From assembly GCA_014529385.2 (NCBI GenBank), contig CM043954.1:3976501-4040500 (forward strand): DNA of 64,000 nucleotides, read 5' to 3'. Position numbers and translations under genes: made by a program. Shown here piece after piece: positions 12,380-23,320 of the stretch. This DNA is from Adiantum capillus-veneris. Taxonomy: Eukaryota > Streptophyta > Polypodiopsida > Polypodiales > Pteridaceae. Within the stretch, counting starts at the first letter, position 1; every line of letters starts with the position of its first letter. The notes below the pieces were generated by a model that saw nothing but the letters and a program-made list of their open reading frames with translations, was not told where the DNA came from and made no database searches.

Positions 12380-13330
12380 GCATGAAAGGAGATGTTCATG
12401 CCTATGTAAACAACTACTCCCGCTGCAAAAAGAGAGCAGCAATACCACATGCTACTTTGTTCCAAATATCTATTGCACCTAAGTGGAGCAAATAATTGGT
12501 GATAAATAGGAAACCTTACATACATGAGTAAACCAAAACAAAGAGCAATCAAAATGGAGGTTTCAAATTACACCATGATTGATCAATAGCTATATAGAAG
12601 AGGGAAGGACCAATAGCTTAATTGTGTGCTAATGAAGAGGAGTGCATTCCTATCTTGGAATAAGAACATGCATGTCTAGTGGGGAGGAAATTCTCTCATG
12701 TAACTACAGCTAGAGCAATATTGATGGCTGGTACATGGTGGCTAACTTTGTTTGTGGATGCAAAAGAATTTTTTAGAAGATGCGACTCTTGTCAGAGAGC
12801 TAAAATTCCAACTAGAATGGATATCATGTCATTGCAAACAATGATGGGAGCAAGAGAATTTTCTAAATGGGACATAGACTTTATTGGTCCTATGAAACCA
12901 CCTACTTACAAGACTCGGGTACAATACATTATTGTAGCTATTGGTTATCTCACCAAATAGGCAAAAGCCAGAGCCACTAGGAAGAACGATGCTTGAACCA
13001 TGGCCGCATTCCTTTACAAATATATATTCACATGATACGAACTTCCTATTCATCTCATGAGTGTGATAGGGGGACACACTTCCTCAATGAGGTGAGAGGC
13101 CGGAACTTGCTAAATGAGTTTATGGCTATCCATAACAAATCAGTACCTATCATCCTCAAACAAATGACCAAGCAGAGCATATAGGAAAAATCCATAGCTC
13201 TGTGCATAGAAAGATTGTAAGCTCTGAATGAATAGACTTGGAGATGAATCTCCATTTAGCTCTATGGTCTTATAGGGTTTCATACAAAACAAATCTGAAT
13301 GACACTCAATTTAATTTGGTCTACAGACTT
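12380..13330 (+). pseudogene. Ty3/gypsy integrase relic
   Basis: Plus-strand gypsy integrase. The pre-integrase zinc region ends in FVDAKEFFRRCDSCQRAKIP, and the catalytic core start reads FSKWDIDFIGPMKPP and YIIVAIGYLTK (12,679-12,960). In the last phrase the catalytic Asp of the usual ATDYxTKW is replaced by Gly. Downstream phrases (FLYKYIFT, HFLNEV-like, then several stops) continue the core to about 13,330. Upstream, DVHAYVNNYSRCKKRAAIPH near 12,390 fits the linker between RNase H and integrase of the same element type. Many stops and shifts make it non-functional. Probably the 3' continuation of the relic at 7560-8880. Confidence 0.8.
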
Positions 13331-13334
13331 GATG

Positions 13335-13700
13335 TTATATTGCCAATGGAGTTTTATTGCCAATCCTCAAAGTTTCACATAATCTAGAGCCTTTCATTCT
13401 TTTAAATGGTACCTTCAATTGTCTGCCTTTCAGTGTTACTTCGAGAACTTTTGCATGCCAACCTTGGATAGCTTTGTATGTCCGCATCCATGGAGCTCCT
13501 AGTACCATATCTTCATTCATGTGCTTGTCCAAAATACAGATAAATGTGTGTGGACAAAGAAATCCATGCACAAAGACATTTAAGTTGATCATGCCCAAGG
13601 TTGGTTTAAAATTTTTATGTCATGCCTTCACTTTAGCTTTACAATACTCCAAGGGTTGGTAAGTCACCTTTTTTGTAAGTTGAGTAACTTACTGTGTTTA
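13335..13700 (-). pseudogene. Ty3/gypsy protease relic (minus strand)
   Basis: The minus-strand frame 13,335-13,598 contains DMVLGAPWMRTYKAIQGWHA, the second half of a gypsy retropepsin (the usual 'D-x-I-L-G-x-P-W' motif). The rest, VTLKGRQLKVPF, also fits. The active-site half would lie toward 13,700 and is not readable as an Asp-Ser/Thr-Gly motif. It starts just where the plus-strand integrase relic ends, so it is a piece of another element in the opposite direction. Short, so moderate confidence. Confidence 0.6.
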
Positions 13701-14080
13701 ACCAATCTCTTGATAGAATGCTCTAGTAGAAATAGATGGTTGTTTTCCAAGGACTATCAAAGAACAAGCACAATGTTAGTATACTTACAATTCCCACCAA
13801 TCAATTTTTCCCACCATAATGTATGTTGCATAATTTTTGACGCCCCCATATGAGAAGAAGTCAAAAGTGTACATATATTCAGTGGATTCCACCTTACACA
13901 CTGATGAGGTCTTTTTTTGTGATTTTTCTTTTAGTTGAAATACCTTGGCCAGATGGCGCGGTCGAAAACTGATCAAAAAATGTTCTGCTAATGGCCAGTG
14001 GCCGATAGTCTTTGGCCAGTGGACGGCATTCAATGGCTGGTAGCCAACTTCTATCTGGACTTGGCTATACATGAATGGAC

Positions 14081-14439
14081 TGTTATACATGAATGCATGG
14101 ACGACTGTCTCTCATGAGAGAGAGCATCCCTTAGACGCTCCTTTAAATATTTATAAGGAGGCCATCTTCATGAGCTATTATATATCCCACATTGAAGGAA
14201 ATCCATGTTACCATATACATGTGGTAGTGATACGTGTGAACACACTTACGACCGCCGCTGGGGCACTTTTCCCCTCACCAGGAGGTTTTTCCCCCCCGTG
14301 CATTGTATATACGCCCATCATTCTAGGGCTATCTATCTTTCTATTGCACACTAAGTAATACACTCTATGTTGTGTGCCTTGAGCTTCCTTTGTCTTCTCC
14401 AAGCTATGTGTGTTTCCTACAAGCCTAATTCCAGCAACA
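14081..14439 (+). repeat. Copia LTR (5' LTR of a broken element)
   Basis: The right edge is firm: the sequence ends in CAACA, two bases before a perfect initiator-Met primer site. The left edge is a guess at 'tgttatacatgaat', chosen because it begins with TG. A TATA-like 'atttataagg' at about 14,148 would be the promoter. The matching 3' LTR was not found in the window. Confidence 0.6.
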
Positions 14440-14441
14440 AC

Positions 14442-14456
14442 TGGTATCAGAGCAGG
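14442..14456 (+). other. Primer binding site, initiator-Met tRNA
   Basis: TGGTATCAGAGCAGG directly downstream of the LTR end. TGGTATCAGAGC is the standard complement of the 3' end of plant initiator-Met tRNA used by copia elements to start reverse transcription. Confidence 0.9.
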
Positions 14457-14802
14457 TTGCATCCTCCCGAGCTTAGTCGCTAGTAGCTCCAGCACGTGCT
14501 TGCTCACTTTCTTTGATTTTTGTGAGCTTTAGCGAGTGTTTGCATGTCAACAAAATTTTTGGGTAAGTTCGAAGAGCTTAGTCTGCCCAGATTTTTGATT
14601 CAGGCTCATTTTGACCTCCGTTTCCACTACAGACAGTACTGTTCATGCTATTTTGTCATTTTGTGTAGAATTTCTATCAATGCAATTTCCTACATAATAG
14701 GTCCCTTATAGTCTTCTACGGTTTGTGCTATATAGCAAATGTTGTTCCCGCTTCATTTCTCCTCTTTTTGAGCAGTTTTCACATCAAGTGCAGGCATTTG
14801 CA

Positions 14803-15262
14803 ATGGTCAACAACAACACAGATGTGTTCAAGATGTTTGTTGTTGAGGACAGATTGGATGGGGACAATTACCCTATGTAGGCTTACATGATGCAACGTGT
14901 TCTTGTGTCAAAGGGTGTCTAGATTATTGTGCAGGACATTGATGTACGTCCTGGTTCTGAGGATGTAGGTGATGTTGAGGATGTCGTAGGTCTTGCTACA
15001 AGGATTGTTGTTGTTAGAGTTGTTTTGCCTACGGTAGAACCAGATTGTTGGGATGTAAAAGATGCGCAAGCTCATTCATTGATTGCGTTTTTTGTGAAGT
15101 GCACTATTACTCCTCGCATTTGTTCAACAAAATTTGCAAACCAGGCTTGGCATATTTTGGTTGGTCTCTATGCAAGTCGCAATGAGGCTAAAATGCATTC
15201 TTGTTGGGGGCTCCATCGCTGCATAGCTCCAATGACAACCAAAATTATCAATCCAGAGGGAT
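14803..15262 (+). pseudogene. Copia gag relic with two Trp-to-stop codons
   Basis: The frame starts at ATG 14,803 as MVNNNTDVFKMFVVEDRLDG and continues DNYPM-stop-AYMMQRVLVSKGV-stop, then open from 14,929 to 15,262 (WDVKDAQAHSLIAFFVK, then YASRNEAKM). It is the N-terminal gag domain of a plant copia element, placed 364 bp after the LTR and primer site. Both stops are TAG where Trp is expected (YPMW, KGVW), so each is a single G-to-A change. The frame loses similarity after about 15,200 and no zinc knuckle, integrase or RT follows, so the element is truncated. Confidence 0.8.
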
Positions 15263-17430
15263 GAGCTACCTGGCTAGGGCATGGAAACACTCACATGGTT
15301 ATTGAGCTAATTGTGGCAACACAAATGGTTAAATCTACAAGGTGAGCTTTTTGGCCTATGGAGGAGCTAAGCCGCAATAAAGGGAAATATCCACATCCAC
15401 GTCTCTTCACCTGTAATCAATCCAATCACACACACTACGATTGCAAGACGCACACAACACTAATCCTATCGGGCAACACACTAATGGCAAGCACACACAC
15501 GTAGATCTATCGAGCACCACACTCCAATCAAACCTACATGCACACACAAGCAAAAGAGGGCAATCACACAAGATTAGAGAGGGATTAACCACTAATTAGT
15601 TAATCTAAGAATCGTAGGCAATCTAAGATTGATTAGTGTTAATCAAGTCTCATGAGCAAGGAGAAGCTCAAGGGCTCCATAGCCACACACCTCAAGAGCT
15701 CTCACCAAAGAGTGCTCTCAACAAATGAGCTTGAGAACCCTAATTTCTTTTACACACTGCTTTATATACCTAAGGTAAAAATATGCAATTCCGGGCGTCC
15801 AAGGCCTTTAGGGATCCACCACTTACTGAATCTGCAACCTAGGCATAGTTATTGATCTATTATTGACATCTTGGAACTCCCATTGAGCCCGTAATACGTT
15901 AACAATATTACAATGGCTTGAAATAAATCGGGAATATACAATATGTGACCATTTTGGGAAAATGTGAAAAATATGTAACTCCAATCTTCATTGCTTCTTC
16001 TGGTTGATTTTTGATGTGCATCCGTATGTCTTTGGTCTTTAGCAGCTTCTATTAATTGACGTTGACTCAATTAATATTCCTCCCTTCCGATTTTCTATGG
16101 AAGGTTTTGATTGGTTGTTGATGGGTTGATCATCTTCATTTTGTCGTTGAATTTGTTGATGATGAGGTTCAATTTGCTGCAGAATCTTCATTGGTCAAAA
16201 TATGTCTGTTGTGAGAGATGATGTTGCATTTGTTTATTGAAATAGCAAATTGAGGGGGCTTCTGTTTATTTATGAAAAGTATGTACAAGATAAGTAGAAT
16301 GATGAGGTTCTAAATTAGGGTCTAATACCTGGATGACCAAAGGGACAAACCCAGTGGGAAAAAAGTGCCTTTGGGATATGTGCATTATTGGAGTACTTAT
16401 TAGCATGGAAAATATTGATAAAGTACTAAAGCGCTTATTCACTGATAGATATGGAATTAAACATGTCATATTAGTGGAAGTTTATAGGGCCGATGCCAAT
16501 TTGCCAAGGTCAGCACCAAGCGATGGGGAGCGTTGGGCAATCACCAAGTCTCCTATTTGCTCGGTGATGACTCCATTGTTGCATATAATGATTTTAATCC
16601 CAAGGTCAGTACCAAGAGATAGGGAACATTGGGCAGTCCCCAAGCGTCCTATTTTCTACTTTATAAACAAATCCACGTTGGTTTCTTGGAAGATGACTTC
16701 CATTTTTAAACCAGTTTCACATTTCTTAATTCCTTACTCCTCTTTTTGTATGTAGTTTTAATACTTAAGAAAAACTTGAATTATTTAAACTTAATTATAA
16801 CGAAGAACCACTTGGGACTGATCTAAAATTTGTTGTAGCACCGAGACCTGTACACTCTCTCTTATCACTAGGCCTAATGCTAGGCCCGGTTTTGTCATCG
16901 TGCGATTCTAGTTCTTTTTGGAGCTCCGTCCTCATCATCAGATGTAGGATTTTCTCAGGTCCTTTTGGGTGCCATGACTTCTTATCCTTATAAAAAAGGA
17001 CATCTAATCATTAGGTAAATCATTTTAAAGCTAGACCTAACCTTTGTATTCAATCGTAACCCAATCAAGGTTAAATTTATAGTTTTAATTGGTAAATTCT
17101 TGACCTAATAATTTCTTATTTGCCTATATAGATATGATAACTTTTTCCAAAGATTCCCTAAGGGTTTTTTAAGCTCCCCTAATTTTCTTATAATTTTCTA
17201 TATCTTTTTTCTAATTTCTCCATCGAATTTTAAGCTTGGAATCTGCTTATTTTAAGCTTAATAACTATTCTACTTATTTTATCTTTAAAATTTTATTTCC
17301 TCAACTTTATATCATTAATTTACACTTACTATAATTCTCTTAGAAACTTTTGACTGCAACGTCTATTTATTTTAATTAATCTTTAGCTAAAAATAGAGCT
17401 TTTGGTCAATTATAATTTTCTAATTGACTA
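15263..17430. other. Unassigned, no gene seen
   Basis: No recognisable coding domain. The plus-strand frame 16,333-16,755 is open over 140 codons but contains a duplicated segment and matches nothing I know. A pair of similar segments about 54 bp long starts at 16,504 and 16,600. Confidence 0.4.
16504..16654. repeat. Tandem-like 54-bp duplication, 96-bp spacing
   Basis: 'ccaaggtcagcaccaagcg' at 16,504 and 'ccaaggtcagtaccaagag' at 16,600 start two copies that run through 'gttgggcaatcaccaagtct' / 'attgggcagtccccaagcgt'. About 10 differences by eye. Confidence 0.7.
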
Positions 17431-17439
17431 GTTAACTAT

Positions 17440-18960
17440 GGTATATTTTTAACAAGTAGATAATGATATTTTTGACCTTTGGTAATTATCTGTTAATTTT
17501 TCAACTTAATTATCTAGTTTCCATTTTTAATTTTCAATTAGAATTAGTCCAATTTGACTTAGATAAATAGATTTATTAATTTTTGAACCTTAAGATAATT
17601 ATCGCGGCTTCTTTATCATGTAGTTTAACTTTGGTAAATAGCATGTAGTTATCTAACATGATTTACTAATTTTTCCCTTTAATGTTTAGCTAGAATTAGT
17701 ATAATTTGACTTAGATAAATATCTATACTAAATTTTTAATCTTAAGATAATTATCAGGACTTCTTTATCATGTAATCTAACTTTGATAAATAGCATGTAT
17801 TCATCTAGCATGATTTACTAATTTTCCCTTTTAATTAATAGATAGAATTAGTATAATTTAACTTAGATAAATATCTATACTAGTTTTCTAACCTAAAGAT
17901 AATTATTACAACTTCTTTATGCTATTTTCCATCTCCGGTAATTACTATGTAATTATATAAACTAATTAGCTAGTTTTCCTTCTCAATTTGTGTTCAAAAT
18001 TGGTTAATATTAGCTAAGGTAATTATCTAAACTGATTATCTATACTTAAGATAATTTTGTGGACTTCCTAATGTTGTTTTCCATCTCTTATAAGTACTAT
18101 GTAATTATATAAATTAATTAGCTAATTTTCCTTCTCCATTTATAGTCAAACAATATTAGCCTAATTAATTGGCTAAACTAATTTTTTGTGCATGGCCTAA
18201 TGATCCTAGCTTCCTAATAATAATTTCTACCTCTAAAAATTATTGTGTAATTATCTAGGTAATCTAGCTAATTTCCCTCTTTAATTTATGCTTTAAAATA
18301 GATAATTTTATCCTAATTAATTAGCTAAACTAAACTTTTGTGCATGGTCTAACTATCCCACCTCCCTAATAGTGATTTCTAGCTTTGATAATTATTGTAT
18401 AATTATCTAAGAAATTTAGCTAATTTTTTCCTTTAATTTATGTTTAAAAACAAACAATTTTGGCCTATTTAATTAGCTAAACTAATTTTTTGTGCATGGC
18501 CTAATTATCTCCGTTTCTTCATAGTGGTTTGTGGCTCTGATATTTATTGTATAATTATCTAAGTAAATTAACTAATTTCACCCTTCAATTTATGCTTAAA
18601 AAAAGATAATTTTAGCCTATTTAATTAGCTAGACTAATTTTTTGTGTATGGCCTAATTATCTCCACTTCTTGACAATGATTTCTAACTGTGATAATTAAC
18701 TTAAGCATTTTGGAGCTAATTAAGTAGGTTTCCCATTAGTTTTTTATTAGAAACATATAATTTTGCCTAATTAATTACAAAAACTAATTAGAAAATTAAT
18801 AGATAATTTTCCTAGCTTCTTGACAGTCTAATCCACGTTTGATAATTATCTTATACTAATTTAAGTTTCATTAGTATAACTATCCTTAATTTAAGACCAA
18901 AAATATTAATTTCAACCCTAATATGGCTTAATAATTAATCAGATTAATATCTATAATCTT
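17440..18960. repeat. AT-rich tandem array with 152-bp period
   Basis: Anchor phrases recur at exactly 152-bp steps. 'aagataatt' starts at 17,592, 17,744, 17,896 and 18,048, and 'catgg' (or 'tatgg') of 'tgtgcatggcctaa' starts at 18,191, 18,343, 18,495 and 18,647. Units share 'ttagctaattttcc', 'taattatctaa' and 'cttctttat' in the same order. At least eight units are clear, with more diverged ones at both edges. Adjacent units look more alike than distant ones, as in an old head-to-tail satellite. No coding potential; very TA-rich. Outer edges are approximate. Confidence 0.9.
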
Positions 18961-21049
18961 CATCTAAGTAATTAACAAAATATTAAGAATTAAGACAATA
19001 ATTTAGAGTATAATTAAGTTTAATCTTCTTAATTAATTAGATTGATTAAGAAAATGTATGTAAATTAGCATAATTTTGCTAATTAAAAAGAGATTAGGCT
19101 AGTTACCGTAGACAATCAGCTAGAGGTTTGCTCTCTAGTGACTTTTGGGTAGAGTTTCTCTCTATGTGACAGAGAAATGGCAAAGACTCCGAGTCTGAGT
19201 AAAATTGTGAAGCATGGGGTCTTATTTATAGGTTTCTAGGCACTCGTAAGCTCTCATAAGCTGAAAATGGTAGTTGCTTGCAGCTCAAGCAGCCCACAGG
19301 CTCAAGATGGCACCCCCTGCTGCTAATTGTGTCCCTAGCAGGTTAGTGATGACCCCTCCCATCACCTGCCAGCTTTAAAAATCAATTCTACTATATTTTC
19401 ACCTATTTTTTGCTTGATTGGTAAATATCTGGGAGGCCTTTAGTAAAGTCTATGCTTAAATGATTACTGCAACAATTCAATTTTTCCTAATAATTTAATT
19501 TACATTGAATCTTCCGGAAGGACTAGCGTGGTCATTTTTTGTCCGAATTTAAATCTGAAATTTCTAGCCCGAGGTTTGTTGTGCTTAAGATTCCAAAAAT
19601 ACCATTTTTTAACACTAGAATGGTAACAAGACACTTTTATGTCCTTGGACACTTTTGTGTCCTGTTAAGTGACCATTTTGCTTGAGTTATTTGAAGAGTA
19701 TGAAAATGAATTTCTAGGTGCTATATATCCACAAAGTTGCCTTATGAGCTGAAAAAAACTTAGCATTTTTTTTTGAGTATCGATCTCACCATTAACCTTA
19801 CTCTTGCATAACATTTTTGAACCTAAACTGTGCGAAAAAACGGGTCCTGTTTTTGGCTTTTTTTCAATTTTTGGCAACTATACCACTCTAAACTTCATGT
19901 TTGTGAGGTTTAGATGGCCAGAGGTTAGGCCTTCATAGTTCTCAACATGTTTTGATGCTTGTAGGGAGAGCTAAGTGTTAAAATTGAAAGTTATGAACCA
20001 GTTTACAAGAATTGCATAATCCCATTTTTTGGCTAAAATTAGCACTTTTATGATTTTTTTGTTGGCTTTCTTGATATCCAAATTCAATTTTGATTGTGTA
20101 AGTGTAATGTATAACATAAAGCTAATCTTCCTTGAGTTTTGGGGGACCTAATATGCTTAATAGCATAGTATATGATGATGGTTGAGTTTTTTGATTGCTG
20201 AAGAATATGATACATTTTAGAGTAACAACTATAACTTTCTCAATATTGCTAGTTTCTTAGGCCAATTGTATGTATTTTGTATGTAGTAACCATATCTAAT
20301 CATAGACTACAAACTTGTCTAGATATTAAGTAGTTTCTATGGGTTTCTAGAGGTCATAATGCTAAACCCAGTTTTTTCATGTTTGCTGTATTTAGCATTT
20401 TATCATTGCCCCCAAGGTTCCAATTGTAAGAGATCCATTATCCTTTTGACATGCTCCATGGATCCTTTTGAATCCAAATGCCCAAAGGGAACTAAGAAAA
20501 CATGTATATAGTATCTGTATTGAGCGTGACTATAGAAACTTTGATGATAGGTCTGCAAAATGGCAAAAATGCAACTTTCTTGTACCTATTTTTTTTGCCC
20601 AAAAAAAAATTAGTGAGGTAAAAGCAACCATATTTTTTGGTCACCAACCCATTGAATTTAACGGGGCATTTTATCTCATGTCCTACAAAAATCCCCACTC
20701 TTATTTATATGCAATCAACCGTAAGAAATTGCTATTTTGGGAAAAATACATTGGTCCATCAACTTTGGAGGCTTGTAGTGACCAAGGGATGAGAAAAATT
20801 ACAAGTTTCTCATTTTTTCCATATGTAGTAGTTATTGAACTATAACCTCATGAAAGGATTTTTCAAAATGAGTGGATCTACTATGGTTTTGGAAATTTTT
20901 CCCAAAACCCTGAAAGGACACTTTTATGTCCTGTTAGGTTACCATTCTAGTGTTAAAGCTTTTGAGATAGTGCTTTACCTGTTTGTAAGTCCAATGCTTT
21001 CCTCTAAAGGTTTGAGTTCATCTCTCTGCAGCTAGAAAGGTGGAGACGT
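18961..21049. other. Unassigned, no gene seen
   Basis: No domain recognised. The sentence-like repeats 'gacacttttatgtcct' (19,630; 19,646; 20,919) and 'aggttaccattctagtgttaa' versus 'aacactagaatggtaac' (about 20,936 and 19,609, inverted) suggest an inverted repeat pair flanking about 1.3 kb, perhaps a foldback or solo element. Confidence 0.4.
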
Positions 21050-21245
21050 TACATTGTATGTGTTTGAGGGAGGGGGGAGGGGGTCATTGTTGTAGCAACA
21101 GGGTATGGGTATACCAAAACCCTTGGTTGTGAACACACCTAAAACTCGCGGTTCATGAGTATACAAGAAAGTCATGGTTAAGAGTAAACCTAAAACTCTA
21201 AGTTTCATGAGAGTGGTGAGTCTAGTTTGGTTCTGAAGGGGGGAT
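21050..21245 (+). repeat. Dispersed LTR-element 3' end, copy 2, with purine tract
   Basis: Homologous in order to 11,930-12,060. It ends in 'ctgaagggggga' at about 21,233-21,244, a polypurine tract directly before a TGTTGGG start, which is how the 3' LTR of a retrotransposon begins. Confidence 0.55.
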
Positions 21246-21440
21246 TGTTGGGTTTCCAAGCCCATTACCCATGGGAACATGCCCTATGGCATGCAAGTAC
21301 AATCAATTTTTAGGTGGATTTTTCCTAGAAATTTTTCATCTTGATATATGTAAGGCTTTGCCAAATCAATACAAGAGTTTCTTAGGCTTTCTCTTGTCTC
21401 TCTCTTGTTCACCCCTTTTCTACTCTGCATGCACACCATG
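21246..21440 (+). repeat. Probable start of an LTR
   Basis: Begins TGTTGGGTTTCC directly after the purine tract and shares 'ccctatggcatgca' and later a CT-rich zone with copy 1 at 12,060-12,313. The right end and a target-site duplication could not be set. Inference from ends and homology only. Confidence 0.45.
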
Positions 21441-23279
21441 CCATGGATTCTCATCATCAAGTGGAACCCACCATAGCTCCACATGCCTTTCATGGGTAAG
21501 ACTCTAAAATGAGATGAAGTGTTGTGACCATCCAAAAAAAATTGAAGCCACCCAATGAAGTAGAAGACTTAACCTTCCTGCCCATAGCTAATTTCACTGT
21601 GAGGTCTATACGAAGGTGTAGAATGAGGTTTCTAATGCATACATTAATATCAAGAGAATAATTTAAATTTCAAATATGTTGAAATATGAAAATGTTTAAT
21701 ATCACCACCTAGAAAGATTTAAAGTGAACGGTTTGTTGCAACAAATAGAATATATACAATTTTTGATGATTATGATTTTGGAATAAGATTTTGTTATCAA
21801 TAATTGATAAATGTACATTCAATTTAGAAAACAAATGACTAAAAGTTAACGTTATGAAAAATTAGTCCAACTATGTGAGTTAAAAACTTTAACACAAGTC
21901 TAGACACTACTAAACACAGATCACTGGAAGTTCACGTCACACGAAAGTAGTCTGTTAGACTACAAAAAGTGTACGTTACATAGCACTAATAGCCTAACTG
22001 TGTGAGCTAATATCTCTAACACAAGAGTAATCACTATTATTAAATTGATTAAAAAAATAAATAATCAATCTGGTCATTGTTGAAGTGTGAGAAAATCTCT
22101 AAGACAACGCAACAATCAAATCATTAATCATCACATCTTGAAAAAAGCTATCTGTCATAGTTACAAAGCACACATAGAGAGTATATCTTTACTCACCTAT
22201 TGCAAGTACCAGACAATGATAAAAAGAGAAGAAAAGATTCAACTTAGCACTCACTATCTGGTACTATTGCTTAGGTGAGTTGGATATGTAGAACAAAAGC
22301 ATAAACAATAGTGCAAACAAAATATAAACAGTGATACATTTGTAGATGAAGAGAAAGTTAAACTTAACTCTTCATTCTTCAAATATGCAATGTGTATTCT
22401 TTATTTATACTATAGTTTAGCTTTGTCTCTAGCATGTAAAGTAAAGTATATTGGATAGCAAGATTCCAGATATGTTTGTATGTTTTGCCAACTTATGAAG
22501 TGTGAGTAATCTCATACACAACATGACGTGACAAACCCCTACCCCATCTCTGAAGTGCAAGGAAGGAACCTCTACACAGCACGAGTGGGATTCTGCAGAC
22601 TACACTCCCTATGGCTCTCTCTGGAGTGTGACCAACTGGTCAACACAACCACAAGGCAAAGTCTAATGTCCTATCTATTCCAGGAGTGTGATTATGTTGA
22701 CAAAACCTTGGAGTAGTCCTACGCACCTGCAAACTAATTCTGTGTGCAAGGTGAACCTCTAGCACAATACAAATTAGTAAAATTAGGATTACCTACATCG
22801 CTTAGCCTTAGACAAATGGATCGATGACTTGGGGATTTTCTGGTTCGGGGTGTTGCCTAGGTCTTCTTTTTTTATAGGCTCATCTACACGGTTAGTGCAT
22901 CAGGGGCTAAATGACCTACATGGCTAATGCATTAGGGATCTTGCCTTGGCTTTGCCTAAACACCAAAGCTCGGGTTCATGGAGGGAGGCAAAGAGGCTTC
23001 AGTCTATGTCTGGTTGAGGGAGGTTGGAGGTGTTTAGGTTCACTCCTTGACAAGTGAAATTCTCTCTGTTCGTAGTAGAGTGGAAGTGGATGGGTGAACC
23101 GGCCGATCCCTACATAGGGTCCGGTGTTCTGTTAGTCATTTATATTTTTGATGTTATGGTATACCTAGGTTTTTCTATTGCATTAATTCATGGTTGTTTT
23201 TTACATTTAGATGAGGCATTTACAGTTTCTCTTTTGTCATTCTTTTGTGTCTTTGCACACTCTATTTCACCCTCCAATC

Positions 23280-23320
<41 letters not shown>

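Noticed and set aside
12220-12552. Open frames across the second (CT)n run
   Set aside because: Repeat artefact; only the part after 12,380 has gypsy integrase-like text and is annotated as such.
17440-18960. CRISPR-like array
   Set aside because: The repeats are direct head-to-tail units without short spacers, and the sequence is eukaryotic; it is a satellite-like array.
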